Source: Lachnospiraceae bacterium
GTDB taxonomy: Bacteria; Bacillota; Clostridia; Lachnospirales; Lachnospiraceae
Direction: 5' to 3'
Assembly (NCBI GenBank): GCA_017521605.1
Contig: JAFXCD010000009.1
Span: forward strand, 62,001-126,000
DNA: 64,000 bases
Shown here piece after piece: positions 23,697 through 32,758 of this stretch (its first letter is position 1; each line of letters begins with the position of its first letter). A program made the position numbers and the translations under genes. A model generated the notes under the pieces. The model searched no databases and had not been told where the DNA came from. It saw nothing but the letters and a program-made list of their open reading frames with translations.

Positions 23697-25178
23697 TTAA
23701 TTCATCTGCATAGCTTCCTGGATAATCAGATACTTCAATCTATCTTCCAGATTCTCAATAGTATACTTGGAAGTCATCTCTTCAAAATACAAAGACATCT
23801 CTTCTGCAAGTAAAGTATTGCTAATCATACTCATCCATCTGGGTTCTGTTTTACCCACATAGTAAAGTACATAATTGGCTTCACCTTCAATATTCTTGGC
23901 AAAGGTATCTCCCTGCTTACGCTCCGGTGCAGACATCCAACTATATAACTCTTCATTTACCATATTGGGTCCGATACCCTCATACAAACCGTCATTGATA
24001 ATGCTTCCTGCTTCATCATACTTATCCAAAATCTCGATAAAACTTTCTTCCGTAGCTACTCCTGCCTTCCACTCATCCAGAATAGTCTGTGCATCTGTGG
24101 AAGAGGTAATAATAACTCTGGCACTTTCTGTAGGAGTTTCGTCCAGATAACGCTTATCAAAAGAAGCTACCAGATATCCATTGTAAGGAGTGTTTTCAAC
24201 TACGCAGGTATCTCCGGGCTTTCTGGCGTCATCATACAGGAAGTTATAGAGATTCTCATGGAAATAACTGGTCTGCATGGATTCATTTACATGGGCTTCA
24301 CCCTTCTGTGCTACAGTAGCTTCTGCCTCATCTGCCTGCTTCTTTACTGCTTCCATAGCTGCCGTAATCTCTTCTTCTGTTGGTTGGTAAGCTATTTCAT
24401 TACCCGCTTCATCAGTGGTTGTGGTGGGTAATTCAGCCGAAAAATTAAGTAAATGATAATCTACAGAATCATATTTGCCCTTATTTTCTTCATAATATGC
24501 CTTAATAACATCCTCTGTTGGCTTCTTTTCCTCTTCTAACTTCAGATTATATGCCATGGCATATATATTCTCTTTCATAACCTCTTGCAAACGCTTTTCT
24601 GTAGCCAGAGGACCATAAATAAGTTTGAAATACTCACCATAAGCAATATCCTGTTCCTTTGCCATTTCCTTAATATTGGAAATGGATTGCTCATACTCCG
24701 GCATAGTATCGTAAACAAATCCTTCTGCTTCTGCTGCATCGCGCAAAACTTTGGTTCTTACAATCTGTTCTGCTGCTAACTGGTCAAAATACTCTGCAAA
24801 AGTCATATAATCGTCATAGGCCTGTTCCTCTATTACGGAAATATCTAAACCAAACATGCTGAAATATGAGCTGTTCTGGCTTAAGAAATTCGCCTTTTCA
24901 ATGGCACGATAATAGTCAAATTCTACCTTAGTAATATCTTCACCGTTTACCCTGATATAAGGTTCTTTTATTGCCATAGACTTACGAATGGGGAAAGAAG
25001 CAATAAAAGCGCCTAATAACACAATTACTACCACTGCAATAATGGTTTTTTTCAACTTTTCCTTTTTTGCCTTTTCCTCTTCCTTTTTGCGTCGCTCTAT
25101 CTTTTTATCATAACTGGTTTGCACTTTTTTATCCGCCGCCTTTTCTTCAGGCTTGGTATTTACATCCTGTTTTGACAT
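23697..25178 (-). CDS. membrane-anchored SurA/PrsA-like peptidyl-prolyl isomerase
   Basis: 493 residues. A highly charged N-terminal tail (KKIERRKKEEEKAKKEK) is followed by one membrane helix near 45-65, then an extracytoplasmic chain with a SurA N-like helical region (INVNGE-type start RVNGEDITKVEFDYYRAIEK) and a degenerate parvulin-like part near 265-420. Such proteins fold secreted proteins. A lipobox is absent, so it is anchored by the helix. The start at 25178 has AGGAGG upstream. Preceded by a promoter at 25221-25249. Confidence 0.75.
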   Translation of the reverse strand: MSKQDVNTKPEEKAADKKVQTSYDKKIERRKKEEEKAKKEKLKKTIIAVVVIVLLGAFIASFPIRKSMAIKEPYIRVNGEDITKVEFDYYRAIEKANFLSQNSSYFSMFGLDISVIEEQAYDDYMTFAEYFDQLAAEQIVRTKVLRDAAEAEGFVYDTMPEYEQSISNIKEMAKEQDIAYGEYFKLIYGPLATEKRLQEVMKENIYAMAYNLKLEEEKKPTEDVIKAYYEENKGKYDSVDYHLLNFSAELPTTTTDEAGNEIAYQPTEEEITAAMEAVKKQADEAEATVAQKGEAHVNESMQTSYFHENLYNFLYDDARKPGDTCVVENTPYNGYLVASFDKRYLDETPTESARVIITSSTDAQTILDEWKAGVATEESFIEILDKYDEAGSIINDGLYEGIGPNMVNEELYSWMSAPERKQGDTFAKNIEGEANYVLYYVGKTEPRWMSMISNTLLAEEMSLYFEEMTSKYTIENLEDRLKYLIIQEAMQMN

Positions 25179-25220
25179 TACTTGTCTCCTCCTAAAGTTT
25201 ATGAAATCTTCAACTTTTAT

Positions 25221-25249
25221 ATCATAACTTCTTTTTCTTAAAAAGTAAA
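25221..25249 (-). promoter_or_regulatory. promoter of the peptidyl-prolyl isomerase gene
   Basis: TTTACT (25244-25249) and TATGAT (25221-25226) with a 17-bp spacer, 42 bases before the start codon. Confidence 0.6.
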
Positions 25250-25326
25250 TTGTTTTCACAGAAAATTCGCATTTATTCCCCACGGAAAAAGGGCACTACT
25301 GTATTCGCATAATTTCCTATAATCTA

Positions 25327-25363
25327 GAAAAGGCATTTACAAGAGTATTCCTGTAAATGCCTT
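25327..25363 (-). terminator. intrinsic terminator after the LCP gene
   Basis: Perfect 12-bp stem AAGGCATTTACA / TGTAAATGCCTT (25330-25341 with 25352-25363) followed by TTTT on the minus strand, 5 bp after the LCP stop codon. Confidence 0.85.
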
Positions 25364-25368
25364 ACTAC

Positions 25369-26493
25369 TTATTTTATGTAAGGTGCCGTATCCTTCAAAA
25401 TTCTTTGACTACATTCCTTTACAATATCCGAAACCTGGTAGTTCTCCTCCTCAAAAAGAAATTCATGTAACCATACCACATTTTCCTCTAAATTAAGTGG
25501 AATAATACAGCTTCCGTGTGATTTTCCTATGGTTTCCACCATACGATTATCTTCTGTGGGAAATCCTCCCTCCTCTACGATGGTATATTTTGTAATATTC
25601 TTCAACAGTTCTACCATATCTGTTTCATCAATATCCGTATACACATACTTAAGCACCTTGGGTAAAAGGTCTGTCAACTCACCAATACTCTTGGTCTTAG
25701 CCTGGGCTTCCATGGCCTTAATAAGCTCTCTCTGGCGTTCTGCACGTTTAAAATCGTCACCACCCCCATAACGGATACGACAATACGCTGCCGCCTGCAA
25801 ACCATTAAGAAGCTGATAGCCTGTTTCTGTTACTGCTACATACTCACTCTGAGGAATATCTGTATCGCGGATGATACTGGTCTGGTAATTATTGATATGC
25901 TTGATTTCTTCCTTGTCCACATCTATCCAGACACCACCCAGACCATCCACTGCTTCTTTAATGGCATGATAATCCACAGTCACAAAATCCGTAATCGCCA
26001 AGTCTAAATTGGTATTCAACATACTCATGGCCTGTGCCGCTCCATTATACGCATATGCCGCATTACATTTACCATAGGTATCATTACCACGGTTCAAAAA
26101 AGTATCACGATACACGGAAACCAGTTTGATTTCTCCATTGTCCATGTTAATGGATGCTATCATAATGGTATCACTACGACTACCTTTATACAACTGCTCC
26201 GTTTTTACTGCATCCACACCGAAAAGAGCAATGTTCCAATAACCCTTACTCTTTTCTTCTTCTTTATTGGCTGCTGCCTGATTCATACTCTCTTGCACCT
26301 GCGGATTAATCTTGATGTCCTCCTCCTGCAACTCCACCATATGAGGACCCTCCGCTGCTTCCGTAGTCTGAAATACCTTCCAAACCAAAGCCAGCATCAC
26401 TGCAATAATCAATATTTCCACTGCGAAAATAATAAGCTTTGCCTTTGACTTTCCATTCTTTTTTCTATTGGCATAACTAACACCTGCTGCCAT
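25369..26493 (-). CDS. LytR-CpsA-Psr (LCP) family protein
   Basis: 374 residues. One N-terminal membrane helix (about 20-40) followed by an extracellular LCP domain: FGVDAVKTEQLYKGSRSDTI, KLVSVYRDTFL, MLNTNLDLAITDFVTVDYHA, GLNGLQAAAYCRIRY-like AYCRIRYGGGDDFKRAERQR. LCP enzymes attach anionic polymers to peptidoglycan from lipid-linked precursors. The Arg residues of the active site are present. The start at 26493 has GGGAGGA 7 bases upstream. Confidence 0.92.
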   Translation of the reverse strand: MAAGVSYANRKKNGKSKAKLIIFAVEILIIAVMLALVWKVFQTTEAAEGPHMVELQEEDIKINPQVQESMNQAAANKEEEKSKGYWNIALFGVDAVKTEQLYKGSRSDTIMIASINMDNGEIKLVSVYRDTFLNRGNDTYGKCNAAYAYNGAAQAMSMLNTNLDLAITDFVTVDYHAIKEAVDGLGGVWIDVDKEEIKHINNYQTSIIRDTDIPQSEYVAVTETGYQLLNGLQAAAYCRIRYGGGDDFKRAERQRELIKAMEAQAKTKSIGELTDLLPKVLKYVYTDIDETDMVELLKNITKYTIVEEGGFPTEDNRMVETIGKSHGSCIIPLNLEENVVWLHEFLFEEENYQVSDIVKECSQRILKDTAPYIK

Positions 26494-26614
26494 CTTTTTT
26501 CCTCCCGTAAATGCATATCTACTAATTTTACAATAGCTATCATACGGCAGGATTATCACCTTGTTTTTATGAAAATGTTACGAAGTTGTAAATTCTGGAA
26601 AGTCTTAAAGATCT

Positions 26615-28261
26615 TTAATGACCCTCTGCCATGGATATTTTTACCATTTCATCGGAAATATTCAAGGCATGGTCACCTATACGTTCAAAGTCTGTCAGCA
26701 TTTCTGAAAACAGGATACTGCCTTCATCAGAACAAACTCCTTTGTGGATACGCTCATACATATTGCTACGAAAATCCTTGGTCAGGTCATCAATCCTTTG
26801 CTCCATACCGGCTACTCTTGAGTGCCAGTCAACAATATCATCATACTTTTCCTGTAAAAGTTCAAACAAACTCTTACAAACATTTTGCATCTGCCAGATT
26901 TCCTTTTCTGCCTCTTCTGAAAACTGAATCTGCTTTTCCTCCAGAATTCTGGAATAGCCGGCAATATTGATTGCATGGTCGCTGAGACGTTCGATATTAC
27001 TGGTAATGGTAAAATAGGAATTAAACTGCTGACTTCCGCTTTGTGTGTTTTCATATGCCGCCACCTTAGTAATATACTTGGAAATCTCCTTATTCAAGAA
27101 GTCAACATATGCTTCCCTCTGCTCGATTTCCTTAAACTGCTCTGTATCTTTTTTTGCAAATACCCAGAATGCCTCAATTACATTTTCTCTGGCCATATCC
27201 AGCATACGCTGAAGCTCCTTACGAATACCCTCAGTACTAATAGTCGCTGCCCCCAGCTTATCTGCGTTAATATGGGACAAATCTAATAGATAAAGAAGTG
27301 TTGGTCCTTCCTCCTTTGTGTCTCCCTTGTCCGGTAAAAGCTTTTCTGCCAAGAATGTTAAAAAGCCTCCAAATGGGATCAATAGTAACGAAGTAACCAC
27401 ATTAAAGGTGGTATGTAAATTTGCAATTTGTGCTGATGGATTGGTAGGTGTCAGACCTTCTATGAAAACAATCATTGGAGTCACCAGACACAAGGTGGTA
27501 AATATAACTGTACCAATCATATTAAAGGAAATATGTATTACTGTGGTACGGCGAGCATTACGACTGGTACCGATGGAAGCCAGAAGAGCAGTAACACAAG
27601 TACCGATATTCTGACCAAAAAGTACAAATGCTGCACTTCCCAATCCAATTGCACCACTGTTTGCCAGTGCCTGCAGAATACCTACTGAAGCAGAAGATGA
27701 CTGTATCAATGCAGTAAATACAGTACCAGCCAGAATACCCAGCAACGGGTTTTCAAACTTGGTTAACAATCCCACAAATTCTTTAGAATTCGCTAATGGC
27801 TTCATAGCGCCGCTCATCATATCCATACCGATAAACAGCACACCCAGACCGGCCAGAATACTACCTATATGGTGTAGCTTCTCATTTTTCAAAAATACAA
27901 TCATGGCTACACCAACAAACGCAATAATGGGAGCAAAAGCCCCTACATCCAATGCAATTAACTGACCTGTAATAGTGGTGCCGATATTAGCCCCCATGAT
28001 AATCCAGACTGCCTGACGCAGGGTCATCATACCGGAATTTACAAAACCTACTACCATAACCGTAGTAGCGGAGGATGACTGTATTACTGCTGTAATACCC
28101 GCACCCACCAGCACCCCTAAAAATCGATTGGCTGTCAGCTTTTCTAAGATTTGTTTCATTTTATTACCGGCTACGGATTCCAAGCCGGAGCTCATCATTT
28201 GCATGCCATACAAAAATAGGGCCAGTCCGCCTAAAAGGCTCATAACGTCTGTAAATGTCAT
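26615..28261 (-). CDS. Na+/phosphate cotransporter family protein with a PhoU-like tail
   Basis: 548 residues. Two PNaS repeats are visible, each with the QSSSA motif (ITAVIQSSSATTVMVVGF and VFTALIQSSSASVGILQA), within about eight membrane segments to residue 310. The soluble C-terminus (350-548) is a PhoU-like helical domain (IERLSDHAINIAGYSRIL, FERIGDHALNISDEMVKI). It would take up phosphate with sodium; the PhoU part may regulate it. The start at 28261 has GAGAGG upstream and a dyad overlaps its promoter. Confidence 0.9.
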   Translation of the reverse strand: MTFTDVMSLLGGLALFLYGMQMMSSGLESVAGNKMKQILEKLTANRFLGVLVGAGITAVIQSSSATTVMVVGFVNSGMMTLRQAVWIIMGANIGTTITGQLIALDVGAFAPIIAFVGVAMIVFLKNEKLHHIGSILAGLGVLFIGMDMMSGAMKPLANSKEFVGLLTKFENPLLGILAGTVFTALIQSSSASVGILQALANSGAIGLGSAAFVLFGQNIGTCVTALLASIGTSRNARRTTVIHISFNMIGTVIFTTLCLVTPMIVFIEGLTPTNPSAQIANLHTTFNVVTSLLLIPFGGFLTFLAEKLLPDKGDTKEEGPTLLYLLDLSHINADKLGAATISTEGIRKELQRMLDMARENVIEAFWVFAKKDTEQFKEIEQREAYVDFLNKEISKYITKVAAYENTQSGSQQFNSYFTITSNIERLSDHAINIAGYSRILEEKQIQFSEEAEKEIWQMQNVCKSLFELLQEKYDDIVDWHSRVAGMEQRIDDLTKDFRSNMYERIHKGVCSDEGSILFSEMLTDFERIGDHALNISDEMVKISMAEGH

Positions 28262-28278
28262 AAAAAATCCTCTCTGAT

Positions 28279-28314
28279 ATAATTGTCGTTGGTATTTTAC
28301 CAATGACGATTATA
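28279..28314 (-). promoter_or_regulatory. -10 box overlapped by a 35-bp dyad before the Na/Pi transporter
   Basis: Arms of 16 bp (28279-28294 and 28298-28313, two mismatches, 3-base centre) include TTGGTA/TACCAA. A TATAAT at 28309-28314 on the minus strand overlaps one arm, so the transcription start would lie inside the dyad. That geometry fits a repressor operator better than an RNA switch. No -35 box of note is seen. Confidence 0.5.
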
Positions 28315-28431
28315 ACAAAGAGGTCACCTAAGATTCAGCAAAATTGCTTCTTTACACCACAACCACTTAAAAGTAGTGTTCGTAAGACTGTAGTTACTAA
28401 ACTTTTACTTTTTTCACCTTACTTCTTTCTC

Positions 28432-28785
28432 CTACATCAGCAATTCCTTATACAACTTTAGCTTCACCTTATTGAGTGAAATGTCCACCTCCGCCTTATC
28501 TAACATCATGCCTACCAGCAACAGCTGGCTGCTTTCGCCGGGGTCGCCGCTTCCTGCCAACTCCCAGTAGATATCCTCTACACCGTCGTTTTTAGGCTCA
28601 CTTAAATATTCCTTTAAACGATGTAGTCCATATTCACAGTCAGGCGCATAATCGCTTTCCATGGTGATGGTTACATGATTTCCCTTACGATCAATATTGG
28701 TACTAATGTGCTCCGCTCCCACGCTGAAAAAGAACATGGTTAGTTCTTCTATGATTTTACCCACCTTTTTTTCTTCATGCGTCAT
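28432..28785 (-). CDS. small uncharacterised protein at the end of the HerA/DUF1576 operon
   Basis: 117 residues, soluble, acidic, with no signal or membrane segment. Notable stretches are MFFFSVGAEHISTNIDRKG and YWELAGSGDPGESSQLLLVG. I do not recognise the family. It overlaps the DUF1576 gene by 4 bp (ATGA), so the two are translationally coupled and probably functionally linked. Confidence 0.75.
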   Translation of the reverse strand: MTHEEKKVGKIIEELTMFFFSVGAEHISTNIDRKGNHVTITMESDYAPDCEYGLHRLKEYLSEPKNDGVEDIYWELAGSGDPGESSQLLLVGMMLDKAEVDISLNKVKLKLYKELLM

Positions 28786-30074
28786 TTGTCCATTCCTCCC
28801 CTGTTCCCTCTACGGCTTTCAAAACGTTTTATGAAGCTTTCAGCAAAGGGCACCATGATAATGGCCACCCAGCCACAGCTGAAACCATTGTTATATAAAT
28901 TTAGTCCCCCATACATATCATTGGTACAGGTCACAATAGCCACATGCAAAAAGCCTGCCAAAAGGCCTGCTACCGGACCAAATTGTCCGGCGATAGGTGC
29001 AATCCCCATGGAAAAAACAGCTGCCAGCTGTATAGCAGGGGTGGTTATTTCAAAAACATTCACAAAGGTAGCCAGGAAAACGCCTAACAGCACCGGAGCA
29101 TAATTACGTAAATGTACACCGAAGGCGCCAAATCCATATACTGTCAAAATGGCTCCCACCACCGGACCGGACAAATCTCCGCCCACAAGCAGGATAAAGG
29201 TAGTGGCCATAATTCCTACCATGCCCATATTTAAGAAGGTAGCTCCCACACCATCCATGTACACAAAATCCGCCACCGCACGACCGGGATGACGCATTAT
29301 CTTAATCCAGCCCCTCCACTGTCCCTTACTAAGAATCAGTCCATACATAAAGGTTAACAGGAAATACCCAAAACAGGCAATCATAAGTGGCAACGGCACA
29401 CCTTCCTTCCAAATCAGTGTGGGCTCAGATTCCAAACCAAAGGAACGTAGTACACAAACCATGACAAAGGCTACGATTCCTGCGGAAAAGCCCACATTAA
29501 ACAGATTGTAACCCATATGCATGGAGGCTGTATGCATGGACAATGGTGGCAATATAAAACCGATTAGGATACCTACCACAATGGCCACTGCCATGTTCAC
29601 CCATTTACTGTATGGCAGAATATAGATGATTTCTGTCACAAGCGGCGCCAGACAGGTACCAAACAGCGCTGTATAAATATATCGATTCAGCCGGGTATGA
29701 TGAAACTTGGCGTACAAAAAGGTACCCAGTAAAATGGGCCACACATTTAAAGGGTTCTTGCCAAAAAAAGCGAAACCTGCATTCATAAACAATGCCGCCA
29801 TGGTTAATCCTGTAAAGGTGGTTTTTTCTATCAGCAAAAGTAAATATCCCAACAACAATACGAACCCTGCATTAAAAAATGCAGCACCATACCCACCCAG
29901 CTCAAAATAATCCGTAATTAACGCATCTCTGGAGGACACGATTTTAACCATGCCCTCCAGAATCCTTATGGGAGTATCTGTGAGAAACGCAGCCAGCCAG
30001 AACAAAGAAACGGTAAACACCACAAAAACCTGTATCTCCTTCCCAGCCATCCTTTCCAAAAAGGGTTTCTTCAT
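28782..30074 (-). CDS. DUF1576 family multi-pass membrane protein
   Basis: 430 residues with roughly ten hydrophobic segments. It matches DUF1576 by the AFFNAGFVLLLGYLLL, MNAGFAFFGKNPLNVWPI, HMGYNLFNVGFSAGIVAF and FGAFGVHLRNYAPVLLGV stretches: repeated small-residue motifs with N-x-G, suggesting internally duplicated halves and a transporter-like fold. Function unknown. It starts 18 bp after the HerA-like gene. Confidence 0.82.
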   Translation of the reverse strand: MKKPFLERMAGKEIQVFVVFTVSLFWLAAFLTDTPIRILEGMVKIVSSRDALITDYFELGGYGAAFFNAGFVLLLGYLLLLIEKTTFTGLTMAALFMNAGFAFFGKNPLNVWPILLGTFLYAKFHHTRLNRYIYTALFGTCLAPLVTEIIYILPYSKWVNMAVAIVVGILIGFILPPLSMHTASMHMGYNLFNVGFSAGIVAFVMVCVLRSFGLESEPTLIWKEGVPLPLMIACFGYFLLTFMYGLILSKGQWRGWIKIMRHPGRAVADFVYMDGVGATFLNMGMVGIMATTFILLVGGDLSGPVVGAILTVYGFGAFGVHLRNYAPVLLGVFLATFVNVFEITTPAIQLAAVFSMGIAPIAGQFGPVAGLLAGFLHVAIVTCTNDMYGGLNLYNNGFSCGWVAIIMVPFAESFIKRFESRRGNRGGMDK

Positions 30075-30092
30075 ACAACTTCCTTTCTTAAA

Positions 30093-31604
30093 CTAAAACT
30101 TAAACAGGGTACTTAAGATACCTCTACCCAAGGTTGCTCCCACATTGCCACCCAGCTTCTTGCCGAATTTACCACCGATGGATTTACCTATGGTGTTGCC
30201 GATTTCACGGCCAATGGTACCACCTGCGGAATTGGCTACACTCTTTGCCAGCTTCTTAGACTGCTTCTGCCTCTCTGTAGCAGCCTTCTGCTCCTGAGCA
30301 GTTTTGGCCACATCTGCTGTTCTTCTCTGTAGGAACTCATAAGCAGAATCCCTGTCATAATAATCATGATATCTGGTATAAAGGAGATTGCCCTTAATCT
30401 GGCTGTCTCTCTCTGCGTCAGTAATAGGTCCCATCTGGCTCTGAGGGGGCAGAATGGTAGTCTTTTTCACGATGGTAGGCACACCCTTCTCATCCAATAC
30501 GGAAACCAGTGCCTCACCAATACCTAAATTCAGCAAGGTCTCATAAGTATCAAACTCCGGATTCTCGCGGAAAGACATGGATACTGCCTTAGCTGCCTTC
30601 TGTTCTGCAGGAGTATAAGCATGTAACGCATGCTCCACCTTATTACCCAACTGCGCCAGTACCTCATCCGGGATATCTCTGGGGTTCTGTGTGATAAAGT
30701 AAATACCCACACCCTTGGAACGAATCAACTTCACCACTTGGGCAATACGCTCTAACAGTGCCTTAGAAGCATTGTCAAAAAGCATATGTGCTTCGTCAAA
30801 GAAAAATACCATCTTAGGCTTTTCCATATCTCCTGCCTCAGGCAGGTTCTCAAAAAGCTCACTCATCATCCACAATAAGAAGGTGGAATACATGGTAGGA
30901 TTATTAATCAGCTTCTGACAATCCAGCACCTGAATCTTCCCCTTACCGGTATAGTCTGTTCCAAACCAGTCTGCAATATTCAGCGCCGGCTCTCCAAAGA
31001 ACTGATCACCGCCCTGACCTTCCAGTGCCACTACTGCACGAATGATGGCTGCCAGACTCTGCTTAGACATATTACCATACTGCAGGGAAAGGTCCTTGGC
31101 ATATTCTCCTGCAAACTGCAGAAGTGCCCGTAAATCCTTGGTATCAATCAAAAGTAAATCATTATCATCTGCCACTTTAAAGAGGATACTCATAATATCT
31201 GTCTGGGTATTGTTTAAACCCAGGATACGACTTAACAGTAAAGGTCCCATTTCTGTAATGGTAGTACGAAGGGGCAGACCCTTTTCCCCGTATACATCCC
31301 AGTAAGTGGTGGGATACTGATCCAGCTGAAAGCCCAGCTTGTCCAGGCTCATGGCCTCCACACGCTCCTGCACATTCTTATTCATGGTGCCCATATTGCA
31401 CATACCTGCCAGGTCACCCTTTACATCTGCCAGAAAAACCGGCACTCCGCAGGCACTGAAGGACTCTGCCATCACCTTAAGAGTCACCGTCTTACCGGTA
31501 CCCGTAGCTCCCGCAATCAATCCGTGACGATTGGCCATCTTCGGATAAATATATACCTTTTCCTCTCCTGACATACCTACCAATATTTTCGAATCCTGAT
31601 ACAT
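30093..31604 (-). CDS. HerA/FtsK-like ATPase (DUF853, YjgR type)
   Basis: 503 residues. Walker A is AGATGTGKTVTLKVMAESF near residue 33, Walker B is KMVFFFDEAHMLFD near 270, followed by IYFITQNPRDIPDEVLAQLG. The C-terminus is glycine-rich (GGTIGREIGNTIGKSIGG). This is the bacterial DUF853 branch of helicase HerA-like ATPases, of unknown role; HerA relatives pump DNA or work with nucleases. Here no nuclease is adjacent: it lies 14 bp after four paralogous membrane-protein genes and before DUF1576. Confidence 0.88.
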   Translation of the reverse strand: MYQDSKILVGMSGEEKVYIYPKMANRHGLIAGATGTGKTVTLKVMAESFSACGVPVFLADVKGDLAGMCNMGTMNKNVQERVEAMSLDKLGFQLDQYPTTYWDVYGEKGLPLRTTITEMGPLLLSRILGLNNTQTDIMSILFKVADDNDLLLIDTKDLRALLQFAGEYAKDLSLQYGNMSKQSLAAIIRAVVALEGQGGDQFFGEPALNIADWFGTDYTGKGKIQVLDCQKLINNPTMYSTFLLWMMSELFENLPEAGDMEKPKMVFFFDEAHMLFDNASKALLERIAQVVKLIRSKGVGIYFITQNPRDIPDEVLAQLGNKVEHALHAYTPAEQKAAKAVSMSFRENPEFDTYETLLNLGIGEALVSVLDEKGVPTIVKKTTILPPQSQMGPITDAERDSQIKGNLLYTRYHDYYDRDSAYEFLQRRTADVAKTAQEQKAATERQKQSKKLAKSVANSAGGTIGREIGNTIGKSIGGKFGKKLGGNVGATLGRGILSTLFKF

Positions 31605-31618
31605 AATATACCTCCTGT

Positions 31619-32743
31619 TTATTTTTTCTTTGTCTCTATATTAATGACACTCCAGTCATTATAAAAATCTGCTTCCATAATGCCCTGAAGGGGTCTGGCC
31701 AGTTGCAGCACTATGTTTTCCGAACTAAAACCAATTTGGTCTCCCAAATCCCTATCCAGGAAAACCCTATAAGACATATCCAGATACATATAGTCCTTAT
31801 CTTCCCGAAAATCTATAAACCAGAAATTCTGAAATTCACAATTCACTACATCTGCATGTTCCTGTAAAAATCCTGCCATATCACAGCTGATTAAATCACC
31901 CACATCCTCTACTCCATCGGCATATATGAGACGCAGTACTTTGTTGTTTAAGATACCGAGAAACTTCTCCAAGCAAAAATCCGATACCCTTTCATGCAAC
32001 TGGCCGGTTACCTTTCGGGAAACCAAACGCCTAATCTTCAAACGCTTACATTTCCCCTTTACCGCAATGGTAATTACCGTTCCCACTACAAAGGGAAAAA
32101 GCATCACGAGTATACCAAAAATAACAAAAAATCCCTCAAAATCAAATGTCGGTGTAAACAATATATTTAAAACCAAAACTACTAAAACAAATAAAAATAG
32201 GAGAGACATAAGGCCACATAGAAATAATAAAATGTTGAGACAAAGTAAAAGGCCCTTTCCTATAAAATCCCCGTATTCCCCACTTCTCCCATACCATTCT
32301 ACAAATTTTGACGTATACATGGAAGATACCTTATTGCCTTCTCCCGGTTCCTTCAAAAAATAATATGAAATCCACGGCATCTTCTGAGGGCTTAACATCC
32401 TTTGATGTCCACGCACATAAGTTGTTTTTCTGTCCCACTTTTTCCTTAAACAGCCAATATGATAATTTCCCTCTTCTAAAACTGTCTGACTGCCGGAATT
32501 CATAGTATCTCCCTGGCTTCCGGGCTTCTGTCCCCAGTCCATACTTTGTCTGTGCATCTGTAGCTTACGGGTCTGTAATCGTTTCCTTTGGGCATTTACA
32601 CCCTCTAAAAATGCTTCCGTTACCGGAAGTTGTGCTACGCCATCCGGGCTGACAGGGTGACATACCTGAGTGGTTGACAGAATACTGTCTGCATCACGCA
32701 TATCTTGCCTTATTTCATTCCACTCTACCAATACATTTTCCAT
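31619..32743 (-). CDS. uncharacterised membrane protein, paralog A of a four-gene tandem family
   Basis: 374 residues. About 155 soluble N-terminal residues (with QRKRLQTRKLQMHRQSMDW and GCLRKKWDRKTTYVRGHQR) are followed by a two-helix membrane hairpin (about 163-195 and 203-228) and a soluble C-terminal domain. That domain carries the family signature: DFCLEKF, LIYADGVEDVGDLISCD, VVNCE, NFWF, YMYLDMSYRV, LDRDLG and PLQGIMEADFYNDW. No known family is recognised. It is most like paralog B upstream. The ATG at 32743 follows GAGGGGAAG. Confidence 0.85.
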   Translation of the reverse strand: MENVLVEWNEIRQDMRDADSILSTTQVCHPVSPDGVAQLPVTEAFLEGVNAQRKRLQTRKLQMHRQSMDWGQKPGSQGDTMNSGSQTVLEEGNYHIGCLRKKWDRKTTYVRGHQRMLSPQKMPWISYYFLKEPGEGNKVSSMYTSKFVEWYGRSGEYGDFIGKGLLLCLNILLFLCGLMSLLFLFVLVVLVLNILFTPTFDFEGFFVIFGILVMLFPFVVGTVITIAVKGKCKRLKIRRLVSRKVTGQLHERVSDFCLEKFLGILNNKVLRLIYADGVEDVGDLISCDMAGFLQEHADVVNCEFQNFWFIDFREDKDYMYLDMSYRVFLDRDLGDQIGFSSENIVLQLARPLQGIMEADFYNDWSVINIETKKK

Positions 32744-32758
32744 ACGTTTCTTCCCCTC

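Noticed and set aside
26605-26618. Perfect 14-bp palindrome TTAAAGATCTTTAA at the end of the Na/Pi gene
   Set aside because: Overlaps the stop codon, has no loop and no U-run, so it is neither a terminator nor a clear operator.
30093-31604. HerA-NurA or HerA-Sir2 type defence pair
   Set aside because: No NurA, SIR2 or other nuclease gene is adjacent; the ATPase is of the DUF853 group, and its neighbours are membrane proteins.
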